Source: Bisporella sp. PMI_857
Lineage: Eukaryota; Ascomycota; Leotiomycetes; Helotiales; Helotiaceae
Assembly (NCBI GenBank): GCA_021307315.1
Contig: JAJSPD010000054.1
Coordinates: forward strand, 186,001 to 250,000
Direction: 5' to 3'
Length of the DNA: 64,000 bases
In this document: positions 20,813 to 31,104 of the stretch, in pieces
How positions within the stretch are numbered: position 1 is the first letter of the stretch
Layout: the number at the start of each line of letters is the position of its first letter
Notes under the pieces: model-generated
What the model saw: only the letters and a program-made list of their open reading frames with translations
What the model was told of the DNA's origin: nothing
Database searches by the model: none
Position numbers and translations under genes: made by a program

Positions 20813-21302
20813 ATGGCCGACGATGGAGAAGAGCGCGTTACCAAACCTTTCAAGTTCGTGACTGGTAAGACCCAAGCGACACCATCCTACTGCCAAAACA
20901 AAATGGTCTGATTGCTAACTTTGCTATAGCTGGTACTTACTTCCTTCCCAACACTTACAATTCCTGCCATTGACCTTCATAAAAATAGGCTTCGATGCCC
21001 GGTTCCCGAACCAGAACCAAACTAAGCACTGCTGGCAAAACTATGTCGACTACCACAAATGCATTCTAGCTAAGGGAGAGGACTTCGCGCCATGCCGTCA
21101 AGTACGTTGAGGTCAATTGATTGAAAACGCACCTTCTGACCGAATAACTAGTTCTTCCTCGCCTACAAGTCTCTATGCCCAAGCGCCTGGGTCGAAAGAT
21201 GGGATGATCAGCGTGGTAAGTGTGAACGCTTCCTTGGTTTGTGGATAAAGCTCATACTCATTCACAGATGCCGGGACCTTCCCAACTCGTCTCGATCAAT
21301 AG
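20813..21302 (+). CDS. COX12: Cytochrome c oxidase subunit VIb (Cox12)
   Basis: Exons 20813..20864, a possible 3-nt exon 20930..20932, 20989..21101, 21152..21215, 21268..21302 (88 aa). It is an intermembrane-space subunit of complex [21 protein letters not shown] followed by [17 protein letters not shown] gives the twin Cx9C pattern: [11 protein letters not shown] and a second pair, CRQ...LCPSAW, typical of Mia40-imported CHCH proteins. The end [15 protein letters not shown] is also family-typical. The CTG microexon is framed by two separately canonical introns (65 and 56 nt) and gives VTAGFDARF. Skipping it as one 124-nt intron gives VTGFDARF, also in frame. The rest of the structure is secure. 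Confidence 0.93.
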
Positions 21303-21467
21303 AAATGCATCGGTCATATGGAATAGAGGAGAATAGGATGGAAAGATTGTGCAAAGACTGTGTATCATAAGAGGTCATTCACCTGGAATCGATCTACTGG
21401 ACAATATTGCAAGATTTCCTAATCTGTACAACGGTGCTAATTACAATCTACTTGCTCTTGTGATACT

Positions 21468-23264
21468 TCATTTACTTGATTTTTTTGCCCGCAATCGATC
21501 ATACCGCAGCACAGCTCCAAGAAGGACTTGACCCCCATTTCCGACATCTTCAGGACTGGAATATTCAGCAGGATTGTGGCTCACACCATCTCTACAAGGA
21601 ACAAAAATCCTAAGTTATTTGTCAGAATGTCTCTTTTTGGAAGACTCTGTACTTACATGGAAGTCGGAGCCCGTCTTGAGGTATATACGCTGTCATGCCC
21701 AGCTCCTGAGGTCATTCTTTGAACTTGCGTCCCTGCGTTCGTTCCCAGCATACTCCTCGCGCTAGCTTCTACACATGTAACGCAATCTTCGTGGAATTTC
21801 GTTGCTGGGGAATCTGTGTCAAGCTGCCAATCCACAGAGCATCCTCTTCCCGTTGTTCCAAGAGAGTTAACACTTCCAATATCCTCCCCTGCAGCTATCC
21901 TTGCAAAACCCTTTCTTAAAGCTGTCTCAAGCTCCAGTAGCCTCGAATCTTCTTTGGACCGTATGTCTAGCGAGAATTGAACCCATCCAGGAACGGTATT
22001 AGTTGATCCTGGCTTCAGTGTTAAGATCCCAGTAGAAGCTAGACATCCTAACTCAGTCGCCTTGTTATGGCTATGAAGTATCAATTTTGCTGCAGTAAGC
22101 ATAGCATCGGATCGATTAGTAAAGTCAGTAGTTCCTGTATGGCAATCTCGCCCTTTAACGGTGATGGTAAACCATTTGTAAGCCTGGACACCCTCCACAG
22201 CGCCAATCTTTCCACCCGAGGCTTCCAGAATCGGTCCTTGTTCGATATGAAGCTCGAAGTGAGCTCCGATAGGGTTAAATGTATGATTTGCCTCTAAAGA
22301 ACCCAAGTAGCCTATTCTCTCTAGCTCAGACTTCTGAGTTGCCGTTCCACCACCAACCTCTCCCAGATTATGGCCTTTTTCCACTGAGATTGCACCAGCC
22401 CACACACCGGACGCGACCATTGAGATTGGAAATCGGGCGCCCTCTTCATTAGTCCAGTTGATGCATCCCACATCATACTCAGTCTCGATGTTCTTATCGT
22501 TTAACGTTTTTAGCATTTCAATACCAGCGTGAACACCAAGAATACCATCATATCGTCCTCCTGTTGGCTACTATTATCAGTGGAGAGTATTTCCAGGTAC
22601 TCATTCAACTCACCTGGGTATCAAGGTGTGATCCAGCATACGTAGGAGGGCCTTGCTTCCTACCAGGTCTTATAGCAAAGATGTTGCCTAGATATCAATC
22701 AATCAGTAGAACGTCTAAAACGACCGCGCAAGAATTTGCATACCCATATTATCAATCTTGGTTTTACATCCCAAATCTTCGGTGGTCCTCACAAACCAGT
22801 CTCGGACTTGCTTATCTGCATCAGACAATGCCAGGCGATGCATACCGATATCAGTAGGGTTTCTATACACGATTAGCAAATCAGCAATGATATGTAGGTA
22901 TCACTCCAATATTAAGACCTGGATATGGACTTTTCCATGACGTTATGAGATCTTGAGATTTCTAGCCTCACACAACTATATAGTATCTAAAGATACGGAA
23001 TAGAGAACTAACTCACTCTCCCCATCTTTCTCCTTTGCCCCATTGACATGTAGAATGCAAGTCGTTCCAGAGCCTCTCTCTATCGATTTTAATATCGGAC
23101 AATTGCTCTTCCATTAAATCAATTGTTCTTATGTGCCTCAAGCATGTTGCTGAGAATTTCCTCAAGTATACTGGTGATATAGCATGGCTTGGCTTGAAGT
23201 TGAATGGCGCACGAAGGCAGCGAGATAGCCTCAAGGCTTGATGTACTGGCGGCGTGTACTGCAT
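21468..23264 (-). CDS. M20 zinc amidohydrolase (N-carbamoyl-amino acid hydrolase / beta-ureidopropionase-like)
   Basis: Five exons: 23264..23017, 22862..22744, 22687..22614, 22567..21657, 21609..21468 (497 aa). It belongs to the bimetal amidases that split N-carbamoyl amino acids, ureidopropionate or allantoate. Metal and active-site motifs are GSHLDTQPTGGRYDG, NWTNEEGARFP, the His in HFELHIEQGP, and the C-terminal SHNPAEYSSPED. The loop before them, MTSGAGHDSVYTSRRAP, carries the substrate-binding Asp/His. A start at 23264 leaves an N-terminus rich in Arg and lacking acids (LRLSRCLRAPFNFKP), suggesting mitochondrial import. An upstream in-frame ATG at 23309 adds a hydrophobic stretch and is less likely. 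The ATG codon of TSM is split by the last intron. The exact substrate cannot be read from sequence; pyrimidine or purine nitrogen salvage is likely. Confidence 0.88.
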
Positions 23265-23597
23265 AGTCCACGATATTATTTTAGAAAAGAAAAAGATAAA
23301 AGCCCGCAAAGTAGGAAATTCCCTGGGTATATAAAGTTAATCAATCTTAGGCCCACTGAGAACTGGCTGAGAGTGGGTCATGTGAGCTACGGCGCCTAAG
23401 TTACAAGTTCAGATAGGGTGCTATCAATACCTATCGAAGCCGCATATTCTTTTAGAAGATATTGAATAGATGGAAAAAAGGTCGTATAGTAGTTTTTTAT
23501 CGTTATTCCGCTAGAGATAGATCATGCATAGTTGCTCCGAATTCCATAACGCCACGCTTGATAATACATAAGTAACAAAGATCACTTGGCTTTCCCC
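23265..23597. other. Intergenic spacer
   Basis: Holds the amidohydrolase promoter and the SDE2 3' UTR. Nothing else is seen. Confidence 0.5.
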
Positions 23598-24587
23598 CTA
23601 CGCCTTCGCCTTTCCCTTTCCTTTTCCCTTGGCTGGCGCTTTAGCTTTAGATTTTCCTCTTCCCTTTGTAGGAGCTGGAGGTGTCGATTCCTTAGCAACC
23701 TCTTCCTCCTCCTCCTCCTCCTCCTCCTCCTCAATATCTGCCATTTTAGCAGTGTCCTCTTCCTCATCCTCTTCGTCGCTACTCATGAATTCATCGTCGT
23801 CGTCGAATCCGAAAAATTTCCTCGGCCTAGGCTTGGCTTCTGCTTCTGAAGGAGGAGTGGTATCTTTCGAGCTTGTTCCTTGCATAACCTCGTCCTCCTC
23901 ACTGTCCGAGCTACCTCCTGAAGTTGCACCGGCCGTGACGCTCAGCAAGTTATCCTTGTAATTTCCTGACTTCATGGCAAGAAGCACAGCATCCCTGGTC
24001 CTCTCATTCGCTTCTTCCTTATCCTCCACCCACTTCCCGTCTACTTTGCCTTTATTACCCGATCTGATTTCCTCCTCGCGACGTTCCGCCAGCTCAACTA
24101 CCTGCTCCCATCGTTTCCGTCTTTCCTCCTTTTCCTTCTTTGCCATATCCGGCTTGATAGCTAGGTACTCAGCTAAAGCTTTTGCCTCGTTCACCGTTCG
24201 TAGTCTGCGCCCATCTAAATTTCTGCTTGAGCCATTCTCATCACCTTGTCCACGCTTGCGCTTCGAGGACATACGACCTCCAGCTGCTCGCAGCTGTGAT
24301 CCAAATCCTCCTTTACCACCGCACATGGGTAAGGAGAGTCGTAGCGACAGAAAGCCATCATGAGGATTTGGTAGTAAGTCAGAGACAGTTGTAGATGCAT
24401 CCTGAAGGATTTGCTTGTTGGAAATAGTAGTGAGTATAAGCCTATTTTTGTGTGTAGGCAAACGTTCGCGAACACGTTGCTGGAGTTCTGAAAGAGTAGT
24501 GGTGGCGGGGATTGGAAGTGAGAGAGTGGTCGGTAGGTCAAGGCCTGGGAATGAGGTCAAAAGAACATTGATTATTGGAGACGCCAT
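23598..24587 (-). CDS. SDE2: Sde2 splicing/genome-stability factor
   Basis: Single exon, 329 aa. Residues 1-88 form a ubiquitin-like fold ([20 protein letters not shown] at the start). The processing site is GG~KGG at about residues 90-94 ([17 protein letters not shown]). In fission yeast deubiquitinases cut there, exposing Lys-start Sde2-C, which joins the spliceosome to help excise selected introns and is then destroyed by the N-end rule. Downstream is the conserved [18 protein letters not shown], and then a long acidic, Lys-rich disordered C-terminus with a poly-Glu run from a GAG repeat (23704..23732). All key elements are present. It is divergent from RPS10, with 303 bp between starts. 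Confidence 0.92.
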   Translation of the reverse strand: MASPIINVLLTSFPGLDLPTTLSLPIPATTTLSELQQRVRERLPTHKNRLILTTISNKQILQDASTTVSDLLPNPHDGFLSLRLSLPMCGGKGGFGSQLRAAGGRMSSKRKRGQGDENGSSRNLDGRRLRTVNEAKALAEYLAIKPDMAKKEKEERRKRWEQVVELAERREEEIRSGNKGKVDGKWVEDKEEANERTRDAVLLAMKSGNYKDNLLSVTAGATSGGSSDSEEDEVMQGTSSKDTTPPSEAEAKPRPRKFFGFDDDDEFMSSDEEDEEEDTAKMADIEEEEEEEEEEEVAKESTPPAPTKGRGKSKAKAPAKGKGKGKAKA

Positions 24588-24890
24588 AATGCGCAGATGC
24601 TACGTGATAATCTGGTAAAATCGTAATGCGAAGAAGTGTAAGTGGAAGTGTTTGTAATTCCAGAGGTCCAGAACTAGTAGATCCAAATTCAATCCTAGCG
24701 TTGCTTTCTCGAGGCTCCAGCCACTGTGGCTCTGATAGTATCTGATTCAGCTTAGCGTGCTTTGCCGATTCACGACCCACTTCTCGCTTAGTGTTTACCC
24801 TTGTCGCCCACAAAGATTCTAAATATCGACGCTGAACTATTTGCATATCCTCTTCGACTTTTCTAATAACAATACTGACAAGCCGACAAG

Positions 24891-25504
24891 ATGCTTATTC
24901 CAAAGGCAGATCGCAAGAAGATCCACGAGTACCTCTTCCGTGAGGGCGTTCTCGTCGCCAAGAAGGACTTGTGAGTTCTTCCTCTAAAAAAAGGCTCAGA
25001 AGGATCTTCAATTGCTAACATGGAGTAGCAACCTACCAAAGCACAACGACATCGACACCAAGAATCTCTATGTTATCAAGGCTTGCCAGTCCCTTACCTC
25101 CCGCGGTTACGTAAAGACTCAATTCTCATGGCAATACTACTACTACACTCTCACCCCAGAGGGTCTTGACTATCTCCGCGAGTGGCTCCATCTACCAGCG
25201 GAGATTGTTCCCGCTACACACATCAAGCAACAGCGATCGCACGCTCCTCCTCGTGGAATGATGGGTGGTGACGGTGAGCGTGAGCGCAAGCCGTTCGGTG
25301 GTCGTGGTGGTCGTGGAGGCGGAGACCGTGAAGGTGGCTACAGACGTCGTGATGCTGGAGAGGGCAAGGAAGGCGCGCCATCTGGAGAGTTCGCCCCCCA
25401 ATTGTGAGTCTACTTATATAACCTTGCATATATTAGTACTAACAAATACTAGCCGTGGTGGTTTCGGACGTGGTGCTGGCCGTGGTGCCCCCCCTCCATC
25501 ATAG
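24891..25504 (+). CDS. RPS10: 40S ribosomal protein eS10
   Basis: Three exons: 24891..24970, 25029..25403, 25453..25504 (168 aa; introns 58 and 49 nt). [20 protein letters not shown] and [20 protein letters not shown] are diagnostic of eS10, a winged-helix protein near the mRNA entry side of the small subunit. The C-terminus is an RGG/GG-rich tail ([19 protein letters not shown]), longer than in yeast but usual in filamentous fungi. The first intron follows codon 27, the early position common in fungal ribosomal protein genes. Confidence 0.96.
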
Positions 25505-26798
25505 ATATGGTATTTACATCCGCTTGCTTTGCATTCGACAGATACCTCATGATATTCTTCAATGGTTGGGCTGGATAGTAGCGCATCTGGTCGAGTGATA
25601 GTAATCGCCGGGGACGTATAGGTCGCAGTGGGAAGTTGACACTTCAAAACTGTCAAATAGCAAACGAGCTTCTTCCAAGATTCTCTTTGACACTTCTGGC
25701 CGTGAACGAAGAACTTTTCCACCTCACATTATTTTCTCTTTTTTTGGTGACCCTTGAACCATGGAATTGCTCAGATGACCATACTCGTTATTTGTACTAA
25801 CCTTACACGAATAAGCTGAAGTTGTGAAACCGCAATTTCGGACAGAAATCTAGTACTGCTGGTCAGATGCCACTGCTAATCATAATTTTGTGCCTTGCCA
25901 AAGAAATAGGAAAATTTACTAGTATGTAAGTAAAACAAAATTTCAGTGTATTTAAGTTAGGAACTAGGTATTCGGCGTATTCTAAGCGCAAACAAAAGCA
26001 ACGAAAATTGTGATAGTTTCGAGTGAGAGAAGTCACCGACTTTCTGCATTCAAGGTTTTGCTATAATGTGCATGCAACCTCCAAGTTCCTCTCACCTTGG
26101 CTCACAGACAGTTGCTAACTCTTGAGATGTCTTCGCAGCCATAGACTAGAAAATAGCTCAGCAGTAGCGTGTGCTTAGGTGTTGACAGGTTGAGCATCTC
26201 TCAATCATAATCCAGGACCCCAAACGCAGGCACCCTAATGACGCTGCCATGCATAAAAAGCCCACGCTGTGGATTCCAATAGACCAATGGAAAGCTGTCA
26301 TGCGGTACGCTCTCTAAATCTGATGTTTGGAATAGGACCATGATCAGAAGTGAGCTGTGGATTTGAGAGTCTGTGAGCTGTATGCGGGAAGGCTAAGGTC
26401 GCTCTGCTGAACTGAGCACTTCCGATTGGCGAATCAACTTTGCGTGCAAGTGATTGAAACACACCCCCACGCTGATAAAAATAATCATCATGCCTGAAAG
26501 GTGCTCTTCCCCATATCGTTCTTGACACTGTGTGGCCGTTACCTAACAAGGCAATGACGTCCTTGTATCAAAGTCGATAAGAGATACCATAACCCCGCCT
26601 CGCCTTGCCCCGCCCCTGCTAGAGAAGGAATCGCCCTAGGTTGAGCTCACCCATTTGCCTCTAGACTTTATTTACTTCTTCCTCGACTCCTTCCTTTTCT
26701 TTGCAAAAGCTCCAATTCAGTAGTCCCTTCCTTCTTGTACAAACCACTTACTTCCATACCGAACACATATCCTTTTCCAATTCAGATAACCTTTCGAG
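25505..26798. other. 1.3-kb intergenic region, no gene seen
   Basis: Contains the RPS10 3' end and the promoter of the dehydrogenase gene. Bases about 26690-26790 are pyrimidine-rich, as in fungal promoters and leaders. No gene or repeat is supported. Confidence 0.5.
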
Positions 26799-28908
26799 AT
26801 GGCGGCTGCAAACCTTCCAAAGGAGATGAAGGCTCTCAGGTACCCTTCCATCTTTGATCCTACCCCGCGTTTCTATCAAGCTATCCTAGGAGCTCAACAA
26901 ATTTCTATCGCCGCTGGGAAGCACCCTCAACTGCTACGGGCCATCATGAATTCATAGCAGTTGCATTGGCCTGGGTTATTGTGCCATTGGCAATCCGGGA
27001 TACTAATGTTGTCGTGATTGCCAGCCAGTGGTGCTAGCTCCAGCAGGGTAGTTTTGTAGATGTCCGAGATTAGTTATTGTTCTTGAGATAGCTTCTATAC
27101 CCTCTCCGGGTCTTCCTATAGCCTTCCCCCAGATGAATGCAGTTCAGGCTAACAACCAATTGCAGATACACAAAGCCAGAGGAGTTCAGCGTCGTTACTG
27201 TTCCATTGCCAAGTATGTACCCCACATTCAGCGTCCTATTCGATTTGTCAATTGCGAAGAGTACCATGTATGAGGTTTTGGAAGATACTTTACCATGGTG
27301 TCGAAGCTTTCAATTCAAACCCCATCAATCTATTACTGGGGAATTCATTTTGGCTTTCAGAATGTAACGAATATCTGGACAGGCTATTGCTGACGTGGAG
27401 GTTCGCAGAGCTTCGTGACAATGATGTTTTGATCAAGGTCAAAGCATGTGGTGTTTGCGGAACCGATTTGCATATCCATGAGGGAGAATTTATTGCTAAG
27501 GTAGGCGGGCTCATCGTCCTTTTTATATGAGAATGATTTGAGGCTCTCCACTCTATTTCGAAGACCTATTGGCTTGTGGTGCAACTAAGACTAGTTGCGT
27601 ACAACCTTGATGGCCCCCCTCCTGCAGCTTGATTATTACTCCGCCATAGTTACTGACTTTATATACGCGCATTAACTAATCACAATATTTTTAGTTTCCA
27701 CTCATTCCTGGTACGTGTTTGATCCGAATAAAAGTGGTTCGCGACATTGGTCGTACATCTTAAATATGCAGCGCCGCGGCATAGGATGTCTGAATCTTCT
27801 TTGGAGCTTCCCAATTATGCTTCCATTTACTGATGATCTATAGGCCACGAGACTGTTGGTGTTGTTGCAGTAAGTTCTTCATTCCCGTGTCGCGTACAAC
27901 TCATATTGATTATACTACCTAGGCAATCGGAAAAGATGTTAAGAATTTCACAGTCGGTGAGCGCGTTGTGGCCGAGTGAGTTATGTCTATGTAAAGCTAG
28001 ACTTGCTGCTAATTTTAATAAGTAACTCTGAGCTTTGCAATGAGTGTTTCTATTGCCGCCGCGGACAACTGCTCCTATGCGAGCATTTTGAAGCTCATGG
28101 TGGTAAGTAGTCCAAGTATTATTTCCATTTCTCGACGGTACTAACGTTGAGATCTTGATAGTTACAATGGACGGTGGTTTCGCTGAGTATTGTGCATACC
28201 CTGCCGGCAAGGTAAGAAGAATATTCGGCTGCTGCGAGTCAGAACTGACACCTATGGCTCTAGGTTTTCAAGATCCATAATTTATCTGATGTCGACGCCA
28301 CCCTCCTTGAGCCAGCTTCTTGCGCTGCTCACGGACTTGACAAGATTGCACCAAAACTTGGATCATCTGTCCTTATGTTTGGAGCTGGACCCACTGGACT
28401 CGTCTTGTCTCAGATGCTTCGTCAAAATGGTGGATGCAACGTAGTCGTTGCTGCCCCTGAGGGTCTCAAGATGGAATTGGCTAAAAAACTCGGCGCCGGT
28501 GATTCTTACATTGAACTTTCACGTAAGGATCCGGAGGCTCAATTTGCGAAGATTAAGGCAGATCATCCATATGGTTTCGATATCGTCGTTGAAGCCACTG
28601 GCTCTCCAAAGATCCTCGAGGATGCCATCAATTACGTTCGCCGTGGTGGAAAACTTGTCGTCTATGGTGTCTACTCAGCGTCAGCTCGTGTCTCTTGGCC
28701 ACCTAGCAAGATCTTTGGTGATGAAATTACTATTCTAGGCTCATTCTCAGAGACTTACATGTTCCCCGCTGCCATTGACTATCTTGATTCTGGAAAAGTC
28801 AAGGTTGATGGAATTGTCAACAAGACCTTCAAACTCGACCAATGGGCTGAATGTCTTGAGTCTATGAAGAACAAGAGTGCTATCAAGGCAGCGATCGTCT
28901 TCGACTGA
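26799..28908 (+). CDS. Zinc-dependent polyol/alcohol dehydrogenase (D-arabinitol dehydrogenase-like)
   Basis: Nine exons: 26799..26839, 27166..27212, 27409..27500, 27695..27710, 27844..27869, 27923..27975, 28023..28102, 28162..28211, 28264..28908 (349 aa). It is a medium-chain dehydrogenase. Catalytic zinc ligands are the Cys in [17 protein letters not shown] and the His in [12 protein letters not shown]. Four structural-zinc cysteines are in [20 protein letters not shown]. The NAD(P) site is [16 protein letters not shown]. The overall pattern is closest to D-arabinitol and related polyol dehydrogenases, which handle mannitol/arabitol-type sugar alcohols; the substrate is inferred. The gene is intron-dense at the 5' end, with a 326-nt first intron and a 16-nt exon 4; every junction is canonical and in frame. 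Confidence 0.88.
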
Positions 28909-29436
28909 TTGCCAGTAAGATAAAGACAAGCGAATTAGGACCCTTGAAGGCTCCCAACTCCTTGCTATAACATAGTTAAAGCTACTTCTATGCCGCTCTA
29001 TGGCGAGCAAATGAAAATGCTATTTCATAATGTATCTCGATATGAATTTTCTCTACCTGTGATCTATGTATTGTTAAGCATTTAGCATTATGATCGTCTA
29101 TTAGTAGATGCTAGTCCCCCATGGAGGATAATTGAGGGGATGAAAACATCTGTACTAGCGCTATGACTGCTATACGTTGGTATTCTAACATATTTATTTC
29201 GCCTGCTGAAAAGGGGGGTGGCTTTTAGGGAGTGACAATACCTCCTGTAAGTAAGTGTGTAGTGGATATGCTAAGAAGAATAGCGATCGCGTTCGACTGC
29301 TCTGAAGAATTTTGGCATAAGTCGAAATTTCTATGAATTCAGGGGTTGCGACAGTGAATTACGGTCTAACATATTTACAATGTACAATTCCTCAACCCCT
29401 TCAGACCACATCACGAAAGTTAATACATCAGCTAGT
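28909..29436. other. Intergenic between convergent genes
   Basis: Carries the 3' ends of the dehydrogenase and of the small mitochondrial protein gene. No other feature is seen. Confidence 0.5.
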
Positions 29437-30043
29437 CTAGTAACCGTCCTTTCCCCACTTATTGTATTGATCATGTAGCTCCTAAAGTGTTATTAGCAAA
29501 ACTCCATATCCATTCGACAGTTTCGAAGTATGTCATACCTTTGGTAGGTTGACATTTGGCACAATGACGCTGTGCAAAGCGCTTGGAGCATCCTTGGGAG
29601 GGTTCTTCGGGTTCCCTCCCGGGTGATACTGGTACTTGAAGTGCTCCCGCGCCTGGTCGCCCTGCGTGCTCTCGGTCTGCCATGGCATGCTTCCAGGCTT
29701 GACATTGATCTTTGCCTCTGATGTTGCCGAGGTGGGCTTGCTTCCTGTTATACCTCGTTAGTCGCCTGTTGACCATTTCGTCCTCTCACAATCCGATTAT
29801 ATCCGTACCAAAGTAATATCCGGCAAGGCCAAAAGCTCCGGCCATGATCGATCCGAGGATCTGTATTGAGCGGGTATCAGTATATTTTCTGCAGATGCTG
29901 GGGTTGGGGACGGGTAGGAGCTGGTGGGCACGTACGTAGAGTTCGGGATCTCTCTTCGCACCCTTGTTCAGCACGCCACTGCCAGCTTGATTAGCTGCTT
30001 TGGCGGCTTGAGAAGCGACTTTTCCTGCTGCTTGAGCGGACAT
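29437..30043 (-). CDS. Small mitochondrial membrane protein, conserved in fungi
   Basis: Four exons: 30043..29936, 29860..29809, 29744..29539, 29481..29437 (136 aa). The N-terminus (MSAQAAGKVASQAAKAANQA) is an acid-free amphipathic leader like a mitochondrial signal. KRDPELYILGSIMAGAFGLA begins a single membrane helix that ends in YYFG. A hydrophilic part follows with HFKYQYHPGGNPKNPPKDAP, and the protein ends ELHDQYNKWGKDGY. This layout recurs in uncharacterised filamentous-fungal proteins that are probably accessory subunits of an inner-membrane complex. I cannot name it. All four exons have canonical junctions and good coding character. Confidence 0.75.
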
Positions 30044-31104
30044 TTTGGTGGTTCTGTTGTGCGTTGTGGTGTTTTGCGAAGCTCTAAGGTGATATGGTAC
30101 GAGAATGAAGTGAAGATGGAAAGAAGCGGGACCTAAGTTTTTGGTCACGTGAAAATAATAGCTGTGAGGTCATTGGTTGGGTGACGGGGATTGCAATTGT
30201 GCTGGTTTGGGAACATATTTTGTGAATTTGTTTATATTTGAGAATTCTATGTGCAATTCTTTCATTCCTAACTTTGGAAAGGATTCTAAACTACGGTTGA
30301 GTGTTGAGATAGTCCGCTCAAATATGTCGTTCCTGTTTTCTCCAGCCTGGACTCGTGCAACTCTAAATTTGAGGAGCTGGCTATTAATAAGGTTGGATTA
30401 TCCCAACGACTTGAGCGGCATCAGAGCATAATTCTAAAGAAATATAATTCGGTCAGGAATTGTGTGTGCCAATATATATTTTTATATTGGGTATCGTCAT
30501 CTCGAGGCTACAGATAAATTGGTCCAAGAGATGTTGGCTCAGCCTTGTGCCTGAATAGATCTAGCCGCATTAGGATATACCCGGGTACCTAAAAATATCC
30601 TTGCGAGCAGCTTGAGCTTGAGGTCAAATTGAGTTTACGTGACAGGATATGAATTTTATGGCAAATATCTTAGCTAAAATTATATGGCATGTGAATTAGA
30701 ACAATTCAAGTATGTTAAAGAGAAAATAAAAGCAGTTATGTAAGCCTCAGTGCACTAAGGGGAGATAGGATTCGATACGAGGAGCTTCAACGCGTGTTCA
30801 AAGGTTCAGCCGCGCCGCCCAAAAAAAGCTGCCACCTATCTTAGTAGAAAAAAAGGGAGGTCCTCCTCTGTCTTCAACAAACTCCCCACCACCTATCATC
30901 CTGTATCGACGTGACGACTTTCACACTTCAACTTCAATGCAGACTTTTTTAATTTAATTGCATTTCTTCTCTACTTTCCTTAACCATCTTCGTAGCGCAT
31001 TTGCAGGTATCTGGCGCTCGATTTAAAAGTACAGGTGTTCACCAAGAAGTGGGCTTCAAGCTTCCAACCCTTGAGCCCCTTTCACATCTACACATTCAGC
31101 CATC
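30044..31104. other. Intergenic region, no gene seen
   Basis: About 1 kb of spacer between divergent genes. It must contain the promoter and a pyrimidine-rich leader of the O-mannosyltransferase (30880-31100). No coding frame is supported. Confidence 0.5.

Noticed and set aside
23704..23732. CTC/GAG repeat as an independent repeat element
   Set aside because: It is the poly-Glu codon run inside SDE2.
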